Position numbers and translations under genes: made by a program. DNA of 64,000 nucleotides from Planctomycetaceae bacterium (GTDB lineage: Bacteria; Planctomycetota; Planctomycetia; Planctomycetales; Planctomycetaceae). Shown one piece after another: positions 51,460 to 61,562 of this stretch; positions within the stretch are counted from its first letter, which is position 1, and each line of letters opens with the position of its first letter. The stretch is from positions 1-64,000 of the forward strand of contig PBMZ01000111.1 of assembly GCA_002722955.1 (NCBI GenBank), read 5' to 3'. The notes below the pieces were generated by a model. It saw only the letters and a program-made list of their open reading frames with translations. It made no database searches and was not told the origin of the DNA.

Positions 51460-52044
51460 CTAGATTTCGAGCGATTCAACAAGCACTTTTGCGTTTGCTC
51501 GCGCCGCTCTCAAATACTTGCCCGGCAGTTGAAGTGGCGCAAGCGATTCTTGATTGAACCAAATGCAAATGAGTCCGTACGCGACGCTCCAGCAGCGTGC
51601 TTTGGTGGCGTTCGGATAGGCTGCGCGGAGTTCCAGCGCGGTATCTGCGACAAGATCGTCCACATATTCAAGCATCAGCATCCTGACCGTCGTGTGCTGA
51701 TCACTGGCAGCGATCAGTGATTCAATGACCATGACACTCTCTGCCGTCTCGAGTGGTTTGGTTGGAAAGAAAAGCGCCAGCAACCGGTCGACTCGATCCG
51801 TTTCTGAGTCATTCTCGAGAAACTCTTGAAAGTGCGTTCGGTACTTGGCAACGACACGCTTGGCAAGCGCCTCGATCAGATCGTCACGGTTGCCGATGTA
51901 ATGACGCAGAATGCTGCGTTTCATACCAGCTTCCTCGGCCACTCGCTCGAGCGAACTGCCTTCCAACCCATACTTCGCAACACAAGCTTCGAAGGCATCG
52001 AGGATTTCTTTCTGGCGAACCTCGGTCAAATCAGGACGACCCAT
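51460..52044 (-). CDS. TetR family transcriptional regulator
   Basis: 'RQKEILDAFEACVAKYGLEGSSLERVAEEAGMKRSILRHYIGNRDDLIEALAKRVV' is a TetR HTH. Confidence 0.9.
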   Translation of the reverse strand: MGRPDLTEVRQKEILDAFEACVAKYGLEGSSLERVAEEAGMKRSILRHYIGNRDDLIEALAKRVVAKYRTHFQEFLENDSETDRVDRLLALFFPTKPLETAESVMVIESLIAASDQHTTVRMLMLEYVDDLVADTALELRAAYPNATKARCWSVAYGLICIWFNQESLAPLQLPGKYLRAARANAKVLVESLEI

Positions 52045-52072
52045 CTCGCTGCCTTTTCCTGTGGATTATTTT

Positions 52073-52125
52073 ATTGTCACTGTTGACAATTTATCCCCGC
52101 ACCGTAGATTGTCAAGGTCGACAAC
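52073..52125. promoter_or_regulatory. Two 18-bp inverted repeats, candidate TetR operators
   Basis: attgtcaCTGTtgacaat (52073-52090) and attgtcaAGGTcgacaac (52108-52125), offset 35 bp, in the TetR/cytochrome divergent spacer. Confidence 0.65.
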
Positions 52126-52144
52126 AAACTCGCGAGGAATTTCG

Positions 52145-53794
52145 ATGAATGCGCTACCAATCAGCAAACACAAGGCTATGCCAGCCACGATGTTTGTTCT
52201 CGTCTTGACTGCCACAAGTACTTGCAAAGCACAGTCCATCAAGGACGAGGTTTCCTACACCAACGACATTCGCCCTATCGTGAACAACTTCTGCACAACT
52301 TGTCACGCGGGCGATGACCCCAAAGGCGAGTTCGTGCTTACGAGCTACGCGGACGTTCGCAAGTACGTCGAGAACGGCACGCTGCTTAAGCGAATCAACG
52401 ATCCGAAAAAGCCAATGCCACAAGACGGGCTGTTGCCGAAGTACATGCGACGTATGTTTCAGGTTTGGGCCGACAACGGGTATCTCAACATGGGAAAGAA
52501 ATCGAGCAAACCAAACGAACGCAAATTTGCGGACTTCAAACCGCCCAAAATTGTTCCAGTTGACATCAATAAGAAAGGCTTCGACCTGCTGGAGAACATG
52601 CAGGGACATTGGGTCGGCTCCATGTATCTGCTCGGTCAGAACTATGAGTGGATGGCATTTGACTATCGCGCGATCGCTCCCTCACACGTTCACGGAATCT
52701 ATGAGGGCGGTTCGATTGGAAACCTGTTTACTTCGTTCTTTGTAACGAACTTCAATGGCAAGCGGACCATTATGGCTCGCAACGGAGGCCTCTTGAATGG
52801 CATTTATCGAACGAGTTACTTCGTGCTTGATCATGTCGCATACGGTCAACGGCACGGCTACTACCGGCTCGTCGACGCGTATGGCGGCAAAGATATCATG
52901 TGGATGGAGTTGACGTTTACCGGGTACAAGATTGAGTTCAATTCGTATACCAGCAGATTTGGACTGCCGCAGCCAAAGCTGCATATGAGCTTCCAAGGTA
53001 AGCGCATGCACCCCGAGTTGGCGGCAGCAGCGGCCAAAGCAATTGGCTTGCCGAAGAAGGTCGTCGACTTCGATTTCGCCAAAGGACTTCCGACACCGAC
53101 ATGGGTAGATAAGTATCCGCTTACCTCGGCGAGCTACATCTGGGAAGAAAAGGGAAAGAGACTGCTTGAGCTTGCGAGAGTCGCGAAAGACCCTTACCGA
53201 ATCGACCAGATGCCGTACGTTTCAAAGCTCACTGTGGCGGTTGATCGAAACAGAACGATCAAGGACAAGAAGTTACACCTTTACCTGTCGAATCGAGCCC
53301 TCACGAACAAAGCTGGCAAGTTCATCACTCAGTTTGGCTATATCCGCTCAAACCTTTTGGATGGACTCCTGTCTTTTCCTGAGATGAGCAGTCAGCAGAG
53401 CGAGTTCACTTTCACGTACTTGCATCCGGGTGACTACTTTCTCACGGTTATCGCCGACATGGACGCCGATGGTTACCCATCGCCTGGTGATATAACTCAC
53501 GCCAGAAAGCACGTCACGGTGAAACCCAAGTCGAGTCAGCGAATCGAAATCAAAAAACATTTCTGTCAGGAATTGATTCGAAAGCTCACCGCCTTTCGTG
53601 CATTGTGTTGTTCGTGGCTCACTTCTATCGAGCCAACGCAAGAAACTTTGCTTGCGCGCATGACGCGCCGTGCCACTCTAAGTATGATCGAGCCTAGATC
53701 GCTCGAACACACTGACGAAGTAGTTGACTCGAGCGAAGCAAACACGATTCAAGCTACGGGCAACTCGCTAAGTGCTCAAGACATGAAAGGCTGA
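52145..53794 (+). CDS. Secreted CXXCH (c-type cytochrome-like) protein; C-terminus possibly extended by a frameshift
   Basis: 'SYTNDIRPIVNNFCTTCHAGDDPKGEFVLTSYADVRKYVENGTLLKRINDPKKPMPQDGLLPKYMRRMFQVWADNGYLN'; start ATG 52145. Confidence 0.75.
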   Translation: MNALPISKHKAMPATMFVLVLTATSTCKAQSIKDEVSYTNDIRPIVNNFCTTCHAGDDPKGEFVLTSYADVRKYVENGTLLKRINDPKKPMPQDGLLPKYMRRMFQVWADNGYLNMGKKSSKPNERKFADFKPPKIVPVDINKKGFDLLENMQGHWVGSMYLLGQNYEWMAFDYRAIAPSHVHGIYEGGSIGNLFTSFFVTNFNGKRTIMARNGGLLNGIYRTSYFVLDHVAYGQRHGYYRLVDAYGGKDIMWMELTFTGYKIEFNSYTSRFGLPQPKLHMSFQGKRMHPELAAAAAKAIGLPKKVVDFDFAKGLPTPTWVDKYPLTSASYIWEEKGKRLLELARVAKDPYRIDQMPYVSKLTVAVDRNRTIKDKKLHLYLSNRALTNKAGKFITQFGYIRSNLLDGLLSFPEMSSQQSEFTFTYLHPGDYFLTVIADMDADGYPSPGDITHARKHVTVKPKSSQRIEIKKHFCQELIRKLTAFRALCCSWLTSIEPTQETLLARMTRRATLSMIEPRSLEHTDEVVDSSEANTIQATGNSLSAQDMKG

Positions 53795-53797
53795 CTC

Positions 53798-54409
53798 ATG
53801 AGATCACTTCAGATTGGCATAGTGTTCGTCTTGTTATTTGGCGTAACCACGGCCAACGCTCAGACTAAGAAACCCAAGCGTGCCTTGAAGGATCTCCTGA
53901 CGGAGTTCGCGGGACTTGTCGCGAAGCAACAGACACTAAACAAATCGCTGACGACTGCTTTCAAGACGAAAAATCAAGCCAAGATCCAAAGCATCGTTGC
54001 TGAACAAGGGAAACTCCGTGAAGAAATCAAGAAGATTGAAGGACCCGCCGTCACACATCTGAAGCAACATGTTCCGCATGACAAGGCCCCCTACAAGAAT
54101 TACACCTGGGAGTTTCGTCTTGGTGGCACGGTCTTGTCCGCGTTCCTCAAAGACAAGAATAAAGAAGCAACAAGCAGGCTATATCACCTTGCAAGCGATG
54201 AAGAATGGAAAACCCGTTTTCCAACCGAAAGTTTATTCGGGCAAGGTCGCTGGCTACAAAGCACGTGTCACCGCCGATACAGCCAACGTGCTGCTCGGAA
54301 AGTTTGAACTGCAATTGTGCTTCAGAAGAACGATCGAGTCGCCGGTGCCAACGGTCCTGGGTTTATCAAAGCCATCGACATCGCCGGGCTTGGCCGAAAG
54401 TTGAAGTAA
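53798..54409 (+). pseudogene. Secreted hypothetical gene with two apparent frameshifts
   Basis: Frame 2 to '...KDKNKEATSRLYHLASDE', then frame 0 'MKNGKPVFQPKVYSGKVAGYKARVTADTANVLLGKFELQ', then the third frame 'VLQKNDRVAGANGPGFIKAIDIAGLGRKLK*'. Confidence 0.65.
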
Positions 54410-54448
54410 CGAGGAATTGTCTCAACGCCTTAGCGTCAGGAACATGTT

Positions 54449-55981
54449 TTGATGAAATACAACTTAGGTTTGCTTGCTTTGTTTGTTTGCTTGAGCGCTG
54501 TCACGGTTGCTGGAGAGAAGTCTAAACCCGCTGACATCGCGTCGCGACGCGAATTGTTTGTTGACGACTACTTGATCGCTTCTCTCAAGAATGCACGACG
54601 GCAACTCCATCACCCAGTGGCTCAGGACATTGCCATCGTTCATGATGCGGAGTGGGAGGGCGCCGGGAGCGGGTATCATTCGATTTTGCACGATGGCGAT
54701 GTCTACCGAATGTATTACCGCGGATCTGCCTTGGGTGTCGAGAACGGGAGGCTAAGACTCGGCAAAGAGGTCTATTGTTACGCCGAAAGTCGCGACGGCA
54801 TCAACTTCACAAAACCCAATTTGGGAATGCACGAATACAAAGGATCGAAGGACAACAACATTATCTGGACGGGAGTCGGCACGCATAACTTTGCTCCCTT
54901 CATCGACGCCCGCAGCGATTGCCCGCCCGAGTCGCGGTTTAAGGCACTCGGTGGCTTGGCGAAAGAAGGCGGGTTATTCGCGTTTCAATCGCCCGACGGG
55001 ATGCACTGGTCACTGATGAGCAAAGAGCCCGTTGTCACCAAAGGTGCTTTCGACTCGCAGAACCTCGCGTTTTGGGATGCCACGGCTGGCATCTACCGAG
55101 CCTATTTTCGAACCTTCACGAGAGGGACGACAACTGCAAAGCTTTGGGCACCGGAAGGTTACCGAGCCATCCGGACGGCGTCTTCCCGCGACTTTCTGAA
55201 GTGGGAGAACGAAGCGGACCTAACATATACAGATTCCCCAGAAGAACATCTTTATACGAATCAAATTGGGCCTTACTTTCGCGCGCCGCACATCTTGGTT
55301 GGGTTTCCAACCCGATACATCGAGCGAGGCTGGTCCAACTCGATGCGCAAGCTGCCAGAACTGAAGAAGCGCGAGCAGCGTGCAGCCGGCCACTTGCGCT
55401 ACGGAACGGCCTTGACCGAGGGCCTCTTGATGGCCAGCCGCAATGGCGTTCACTTCGAACGATGGAACGAAGCCTTCTTGCGTCCCGGCCCTCAACGACC
55501 AGACACGTGGCTCTATGGGCATCAATACATTGGTTGGCATGCTGTAGAAACGAAATCTCGTTTACCAGGTGCTCCGAACGAAATCTCGTTGTATGCAAGC
55601 GAAGGATCATGGCACGGCAAGGGTAACGCGATGCGGCGCTATACCTTGCGACTGGATGGCTTCGTGTCGGTCAACGCTTCGCTGAAAGGTGGCGAGCTGT
55701 TGACCAAACCGCTGAAGTTTTCCGGCAATCAGCTGACATTGAACTTCGCGACGTCGGCAGCCGGAGACATTCGCGTCGAGATTCAAGACGCGGAAGGAAA
55801 ACCGCACAAGGGCTTCTCTCTCGAAGACTGCGAACCGGTTTTTGGCGACACGTTAAATCGCACTGTCGTGTGGAAGAGCGGCGCTGATGTCAGCTCGCTA
55901 GCGGGTAAGGCAGTCCGCTTAAGATTCCAGCTTCGCGACGCCGATCTCTACGCACTTCAATTCGTGAAAGCGAAAGATTAA
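54449..55981 (+). CDS. Secreted GH32/GH43-like beta-propeller hypothetical protein
   Basis: 'RRELFVDDYLIASLKNARRQLHHPV', 'WEGAGSGYHSILHDGDVYRMYYRG', 'YCYAESRDGINFTKPNLGMHEYKGSKDNNIIW'. Confidence 0.65.
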   Translation: MMKYNLGLLALFVCLSAVTVAGEKSKPADIASRRELFVDDYLIASLKNARRQLHHPVAQDIAIVHDAEWEGAGSGYHSILHDGDVYRMYYRGSALGVENGRLRLGKEVYCYAESRDGINFTKPNLGMHEYKGSKDNNIIWTGVGTHNFAPFIDARSDCPPESRFKALGGLAKEGGLFAFQSPDGMHWSLMSKEPVVTKGAFDSQNLAFWDATAGIYRAYFRTFTRGTTTAKLWAPEGYRAIRTASSRDFLKWENEADLTYTDSPEEHLYTNQIGPYFRAPHILVGFPTRYIERGWSNSMRKLPELKKREQRAAGHLRYGTALTEGLLMASRNGVHFERWNEAFLRPGPQRPDTWLYGHQYIGWHAVETKSRLPGAPNEISLYASEGSWHGKGNAMRRYTLRLDGFVSVNASLKGGELLTKPLKFSGNQLTLNFATSAAGDIRVEIQDAEGKPHKGFSLEDCEPVFGDTLNRTVVWKSGADVSSLAGKAVRLRFQLRDADLYALQFVKAKD

Positions 55982-56004
55982 TTCGATCTCAAGAGGAATA
56001 CATC

Positions 56005-56424
56005 GTGCCTTGGTACCAACGAGAAGTTCGATTACCCGCATACCGCCGCGGTTGTCATATCGTGACGCAACACGTTCGTGAGGGAATGCCGGAGATTGCG
56101 GATGTCGAGATCGGATTGCTTCACGTTTTCAGCATGCACACGTCTGCGTCGCTATCGATCAACGAGAACGCTGATCCTGACGTCCCGATCGACATGGAGT
56201 CGGCTCTGAATCACATCATGCCCGAGAACTTCCCTTTTCGGCACACGTGTGAGGGCCCCGATGACATGCCCGCTCATGTGAAGGCCTCGTTGATGGGCAA
56301 TTCGCTGAGCATCCCTGTCAGCAACGGCCGATTAGCCTTGGGAACTTGGCAAGGCATCTATCTTTGCGAACACCGCAATCACGGAGGCAGTCGCCGATTG
56401 GTGCTGACTTTACAGGGCGAGTAA
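56005..56424 (+). CDS. yjbQ: YjbQ/UPF0047 family protein
   Basis: 'GCHIVTQHV', 'GLLHVFSMHTSASLSINENADPDVPIDMESALNHIMPE', 'GRLALGTWQGIYLCEHRNHGGSRRLVLTLQGE'. Confidence 0.92.
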   Translation: MPWYQREVRLPAYRRGCHIVTQHVREGMPEIADVEIGLLHVFSMHTSASLSINENADPDVPIDMESALNHIMPENFPFRHTCEGPDDMPAHVKASLMGNSLSIPVSNGRLALGTWQGIYLCEHRNHGGSRRLVLTLQGE

Positions 56425-57423
56425 TTACGTCACAGGGCAAGCAGCCAATTGGCCGGACTCTTTCTCGGCCAGTTGTGGCACGTCTTTCGAGCAAGCATCA
56501 ATTGCCAATGGACAACGTGGATGAAAACCGCAGCCTTTGGGTTTGTTCAGCGGAGAAGGGATCTCGCCTTTGAGCTTGATGCGGTCTTCGCGTGTCTTGC
56601 TGGGATTGGGTTGAGGTACCGCGGACAAGAGAGCCTGCGAGTAGGGATGCTGCGGCTGTCGATAAACCGTTTCCGCATCACCGATCTCGACCATGTTGCC
56701 CAAGTACATGACGGCGATGCGATCACTGATGTGATACACAACCGACAAATCGTGCGCGACGAAAAGAAACGTTAGATCGAATTCGTCCTGAAGATCTTGC
56801 AGCAGATTGATAACTTGGCTCTGCACCGACACGTCCAGGGCGGATACCGGTTCGTCGGCGATAATTAATTGTGGGCGCGCCGCCAGCGAGCGGGCGATGC
56901 CGATGCGTTGACGTTGGCCACCAGAGAACTCGTGCGGGTATCGCGTGTCGTAAGCGGCCTGCAAGCCAACCTTTTCCAACAATTCATGAACGCGATTTCG
57001 ACGAGCGTCCGCGGTCATGTCGGTATGAACAATCAGCGGACGTTCGATAATTTCACGGACCGTCATTCGTGGGTTGAGCGAGCTGAACGGGTCCTGAAAG
57101 ATCATCTGGATCAACTGCCGATACGGCCGCATGTCGCCTCGAGACAACTCGAGGAGGTTGACGGGTTCACCCTTGCCGTGGAATAGGATTTCGCCCTGTT
57201 CGATGACACCGGGTGCTGTATCTTTCAGGATGTTGCAAATGGCCTTGGCTGCTGTCGTTTTGCCACAACCGGATTCGCCGACGAGGCCTAGCGTCTCGCC
57301 TTTATAAAGTGTGAGCGAGACATCATCGACCGCGCGTACTTCGGCCACCTTATGGCGAAGAACGCCGCCCCAGATTGGGAAGCGAACTGTTAAGTTTCGA
57401 ACTTCTAACAGTGGCTCAGCCAT
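56425..57423 (-). CDS. Peptide ABC transporter ATP-binding protein (OppF/DppF-like)
   Basis: Walker A 'GESGCGKTT', 'RPYRQLIQMIFQDPFSSLNPRMTV', 'FSGGQRQRIGIARSLAARPQLIIADEPVSALDVSVQ', C-terminal oligo_HPY 'GCGFHPRCPLA'. Confidence 0.94.
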   Translation of the reverse strand: MAEPLLEVRNLTVRFPIWGGVLRHKVAEVRAVDDVSLTLYKGETLGLVGESGCGKTTAAKAICNILKDTAPGVIEQGEILFHGKGEPVNLLELSRGDMRPYRQLIQMIFQDPFSSLNPRMTVREIIERPLIVHTDMTADARRNRVHELLEKVGLQAAYDTRYPHEFSGGQRQRIGIARSLAARPQLIIADEPVSALDVSVQSQVINLLQDLQDEFDLTFLFVAHDLSVVYHISDRIAVMYLGNMVEIGDAETVYRQPQHPYSQALLSAVPQPNPSKTREDRIKLKGEIPSPLNKPKGCGFHPRCPLAIDACSKDVPQLAEKESGQLAACPVT

Positions 57424-57434
57424 GATTGATTGCG

Positions 57435-58463
57435 TTACTTCTCTTCTTCAAATAAGTGACATCGGACAAGTTGACCCGAATCCAATTGATGAACGGGTGG
57501 CTCTTCGCTGTGACATCGATCGACGACTTCCGAGCAACGCGTGCAAAACTTGCAGCCCTCGGGCATTTCATGCAACGCCGGAACGTTTCCGGGAATCGTA
57601 TAGAGCCGTTTCTGCTTCGCCTCGCTTGTTGAAGGCAGTGAGGCTAACAAGCCTTTTGTGTAAGGGTGCTTTGGGTCGGTAAAGATTTGCTCGACAGTGC
57701 CGACTTCTTGAATCTTGCCGCCGTACATCACAATGACTCGCTGACAAGTCTCGGCGACAACGGCCAAGTCATGCGTAATCAAGATGATGGACGAGTCCTC
57801 TTTCTGTGATTTCAGGTCCAGCATCAACTCCAGAATCTGCGCTTGCGTCGTCACGTCCAGGGCGGTTGTGGGTTCGTCGGCGATTAATATGTTGGGATGA
57901 CACACGAGCGCCAGTGCGATCATGACACGCTGCCTCATGCCGCCGGAGAATTGATGCGGGTAGTCCTTCAACCGTTTGCGAGCTTCCGGGATGCCGACCT
58001 TTTCCAACATCTCAACGGCGCGATCGCGAGCCTCGCTTTTGCTGACCTTTTCGTGAGTCAGAATGGTTTCCATCACCTGCATGCCCACGGTGAAGACGGG
58101 GTTCAGCGCGGTCATGGGTTCCTGAAAGATCATCGCGATTTTATTGCCGCGAACATCACGCATGTCAGGATAGGACTTCTGAACAATGTCCTCGCCACCA
58201 TACATGATTTGGCCGGAAACAATCTTTCCGGGCGGATCCGGAATCAGCCGCATGATGGCCAGCGATGTCACCGATTTTCCCGATCCTGATTCACCAACGA
58301 TACCGAGCACCTCGCCGGGGAAAAGATCGAAGCTGACGCCATCGACGGCTCGAGCTTCCCCGCCTTCGGTACGAAAACTGACGCCGAGATCGCGAACGCT
58401 GAGCAACGCTTGTTTCTCAGCGTCGGTCGTTGGACTGGCTTGAGGTGTTTCGATTGTCGTCAT
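57435..58463 (-). CDS. Peptide ABC transporter ATP-binding protein (OppD/DppD-like)
   Basis: '[19 protein letters not shown]', '[17 protein letters not shown]', '[40 protein letters not shown]', '[11 protein letters not shown]'. Confidence 0.94.
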   Translation of the reverse strand: MTTIETPQASPTTDAEKQALLSVRDLGVSFRTEGGEARAVDGVSFDLFPGEVLGIVGESGSGKSVTSLAIMRLIPDPPGKIVSGQIMYGGEDIVQKSYPDMRDVRGNKIAMIFQEPMTALNPVFTVGMQVMETILTHEKVSKSEARDRAVEMLEKVGIPEARKRLKDYPHQFSGGMRQRVMIALALVCHPNILIADEPTTALDVTTQAQILELMLDLKSQKEDSSIILITHDLAVVAETCQRVIVMYGGKIQEVGTVEQIFTDPKHPYTKGLLASLPSTSEAKQKRLYTIPGNVPALHEMPEGCKFCTRCSEVVDRCHSEEPPVHQLDSGQLVRCHLFEEEK

Positions 58464-58464
58464 G

Positions 58465-59574
58465 TCACCTCAACCGACTAAAGACTTTGGGGTCAAAGGC
58501 TTCACGCACGGCCTCGCCAATGACCACGATCAATTGCAGCGTGAAAAACATCGCCAGCAACGGAAGCACGGTTAGGTGCCACTCGCCTTGCTGCACGTAT
58601 TCGCGGCCTTGCCCAGTCAATTCACCCCAACTTGGAGTCGGCGCAGGCAATCCAAAGCCCAAGAAATCCAGCGCCACTAAGGTCAAGATATTCGCAACCA
58701 ACGCGAAAGGAGCAAATGCAATCAGCGGCGTCAATGCGTTCGGCAAGATGTGACGCAGCATGATTGTCGTTCCGCTCTCGCCGGTGGCAATTGCGGCGGC
58801 GACGTAATCCTTTGCCTTTTCACGGTAGAATTCTCCGCGGATGTAATAGGTGATTCCCATCCACCCGAATGCCGCAATGATTCCCACCAGCAGCAAGAAG
58901 CTGGGCTTCAACATGGATGACAGAATGATCACGGTGTAAAGGAAAGGGATGCCGCTGATGATCTCAACGATGCGTTGTCCCGCTAGGTCGACCCAACGTC
59001 CGTAATATCCCAGTGCGGCTCCGATCACGGTTCCAAACAAATAAGACGCCGTCGTTACCAAGACGGCAAATGTGATCGAAATCCGGAATCCATAAACCAG
59101 CCGCGTCAACACATCGCGGCCACTGTCATCTGTTCCAAGCCAGTGTTTGGCTGACGGTGGATTCGGCGGCTGTTCCTCGCCCTTCAAGAATTGTTCAGTC
59201 GGGCTATAGGGAATGGGCGGCATGATGACATAGTTGTCGCTGCCAGCCGACTCGAATTGCTGCTGGAGTTCTCGATAGTTCGCTCGGACGGAAACGGACT
59301 CTTGCCCGAAATCTTTCGGAGAGTAAACTCGATCCTCGAATAAACCCAACCACTTGTGATAGCCAAACGTTTGGTTCAAGTAAGAACGGGTGCTGGGAAA
59401 ATAATACGAGCCCTCGTAGTAAACAACGATCGCTCGATTGCTGATCAAGAACGGCAGAAAGAACGTCGTCAGATACGTTAGGAGCAGGATCCAGAAGCTC
59501 CAATAGCCTCGCTTGATCCGCTTGAATCGGCGGATTCGAAGTTGGAGGATCGATGCTGACTGCGAATCGCTCAA
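58465..59574 (-). CDS. Peptide ABC transporter permease (OppC/YejE-like)
   Basis: 'KHWLGTDDSGRDVLTRLVYGFRISITFAVLV', 'ATGESGTTIMLRHILPNALTPLIAFAPF', multiple TM. Confidence 0.92.
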   Translation of the reverse strand: MSDSQSASILQLRIRRFKRIKRGYWSFWILLLTYLTTFFLPFLISNRAIVVYYEGSYYFPSTRSYLNQTFGYHKWLGLFEDRVYSPKDFGQESVSVRANYRELQQQFESAGSDNYVIMPPIPYSPTEQFLKGEEQPPNPPSAKHWLGTDDSGRDVLTRLVYGFRISITFAVLVTTASYLFGTVIGAALGYYGRWVDLAGQRIVEIISGIPFLYTVIILSSMLKPSFLLLVGIIAAFGWMGITYYIRGEFYREKAKDYVAAAIATGESGTTIMLRHILPNALTPLIAFAPFALVANILTLVALDFLGFGLPAPTPSWGELTGQGREYVQQGEWHLTVLPLLAMFFTLQLIVVIGEAVREAFDPKVFSRLR

Positions 59575-59616
59575 AAGGAGACCTCGAGGGTTGCTTTCTA
59601 CTTTGTTTAGCGCCGA

Positions 59617-60726
59617 CTATTCAAAACGAACGCGAGGGTCAATCAATGCGTACAAAAAGTCCGACAGAATATTTCCAAACAGCATCAACATGATGTTAAT
59701 CGACAAGATGCCCATCACCAACGGATAGTCGTAGCCCACGATGGCGTTAAATCCCAACAGACCAATGCCCTTAATATTGAAGACCTTTTCAATCAAATAA
59801 GAGCCAGCCATGATGACACTCAGTGCGTGCCCTAACCCAGTCGCGATCGGAATCAACGAGTTCCGTAGTGCGTGGTAAAAAATCACCCGTCGTGGCGACA
59901 GACCCTTGGCAAAAGCCGTGCGCACGTAGTCTTGGCCGACGTTGTCCATCAGCGAGTTCTTCATCAACACGGTCAGCGTCGCGAATGACCCGATCATGTA
60001 GCAAAACACGGGCAAGACGCTGTACTGAATGCGATCGACGACTTTGGAAACGAGCGACATTTTCTCGCGGTCGAATGAACCGAAGTCGTCGCTGACGTCG
60101 TCAATGTCTTCCCACTTCTTGACGATGCTGGGCAAGTCGTCGTAGCTGTTACTCTCGAAGCCGCCCAGAGGGAACCAATCGAGGTGTTGACCGCTGGCGA
60201 AGAAGACCAGCAGCAGCGCTCCCATCGCCCAACCCGGAATCGAATAGCCGATGAAGACCAAGGCTGAACTGATAAAATCAAACCGCGAACTATGACGAAT
60301 GGCTTTGGCAATGCCCAACGGCACGGAGACTCCATAAGCTAAGACGAACCCCGTTAGCCCAAAAAAGATGCTGATGGGGAAACGGGCAGAGATGGCATCC
60401 CATACTTTCTCGCGCGTCTTGTAAGAGTTGCCCATGTCGAGATCGAAGATCATCCGCGTGAGCCAGTTCTTGTAGGCCACCGGCGCGGGCTTATCCAGAT
60501 CAAAGGCTTTCTTCAGCTCATCCAAGGCTTCTTGCGGTAACTCGCCGCCGGCCTGAGTCATCGAGCTTCCGCCACCACCGCTTTCGGCTTGAGCCATGCG
60601 AAAACGCATCAACTCCTGCTCCAACGGCCCGCCCGGCAAGAATCGCGTAATCATAAACGCGATCATCGTGACCCCAAGAAATGTTGGGATCATCAGCAAC
60701 AAGCGTCGGATGAAATAGGCGGTCAT
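59617..60726 (-). CDS. Peptide ABC transporter permease (OppB/YejB-like)
   Basis: 'MTAYFIRRLLLMIPTFLGVTMIAFMITRFLPGGP', 'DYVRTAFAKGLSPRRVIFYHALRNSLIPIATGLGHAL'. Confidence 0.92.
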   Translation of the reverse strand: MTAYFIRRLLLMIPTFLGVTMIAFMITRFLPGGPLEQELMRFRMAQAESGGGGSSMTQAGGELPQEALDELKKAFDLDKPAPVAYKNWLTRMIFDLDMGNSYKTREKVWDAISARFPISIFFGLTGFVLAYGVSVPLGIAKAIRHSSRFDFISSALVFIGYSIPGWAMGALLLVFFASGQHLDWFPLGGFESNSYDDLPSIVKKWEDIDDVSDDFGSFDREKMSLVSKVVDRIQYSVLPVFCYMIGSFATLTVLMKNSLMDNVGQDYVRTAFAKGLSPRRVIFYHALRNSLIPIATGLGHALSVIMAGSYLIEKVFNIKGIGLLGFNAIVGYDYPLVMGILSINIMLMLFGNILSDFLYALIDPRVRFE

Positions 60727-61006
60727 CGAGTCAGCGGGCTCTCAGATTTGGCGGTTGTCTTCCTGATTACGGGACACCCGTTGATGGCAATCAACGTGAC
60801 CCTGAGAAGCTAGATGATATGTGGCGAGTTTGTAAAGATTGAATCCACGATTGCATCCGAATGCTCCCGTGAGTCACCTGCTTGCATTGACCACTGTTTC
60901 GTCTTGGGAAAACGCTGACTACAATCTCGCGCTATAGTTGCGAATCGGCTCGACGAGTCTGATCTTGGAGATCGCCCCGTGAAAAAAATGCAAGCGGAGG
61001 AGTTCA

Positions 61007-61540
61007 ATGAAGTACAAGTCTGTGTGCTCGGTGATGCTTGTGCTGGCCATCGCGAACTCCACACGGGCAGACCTTGGGCTTGGTCTCAAGAACTCGCTTC
61101 ATACAGCGAACGTCGAAGACTTATTTAAGGCGGTCTATGAGGGTGATGTGTTGGCCGCCGGCAACCAGCGCTTCGATGCGTTCTTTCGGAAAAACAATTC
61201 GCAATCATTGAAGGATTACGCATTTCTCAGCGTCACATGGAAAGTGACCCGCCGCGGAAAATCTGAAGACGTGAAGCGATCATCGCCAGAGATCAAGTTA
61301 CTACAATACCTGGCGAAGCTGGGTGCCAATCCGAACGCGTCCGGCGGGTTCAGCAAGGCGGCACCGTTGCTCATTGCATCTGAATTAGGAACGCCTAAGA
61401 GTCTTGACTTGATAGGAGTTCTGTTGGAACTGGGCGCCGATCCAAATCAAAAGGACGCGTTTGGCAAAAGCCCGATAGCAGTGACGCGTTCCAAAGAGGC
61501 CAAGGCGATCATTCAAGCAGCCCTCGATGCCCGAAAATGA
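61007..61540 (+). CDS. Secreted ankyrin-repeat-like protein
   Basis: 'LLQYLAKLGANPNASGGFSKAAPLLIASELG' and 'LIGVLLELGADPNQKDAFGKSPIAVTRSKEAKAII'; signal peptide. Confidence 0.75.
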   Translation: MKYKSVCSVMLVLAIANSTRADLGLGLKNSLHTANVEDLFKAVYEGDVLAAGNQRFDAFFRKNNSQSLKDYAFLSVTWKVTRRGKSEDVKRSSPEIKLLQYLAKLGANPNASGGFSKAAPLLIASELGTPKSLDLIGVLLELGADPNQKDAFGKSPIAVTRSKEAKAIIQAALDARK

Positions 61541-61562
61541 GTTCGCTCGCTATCATGCATCT

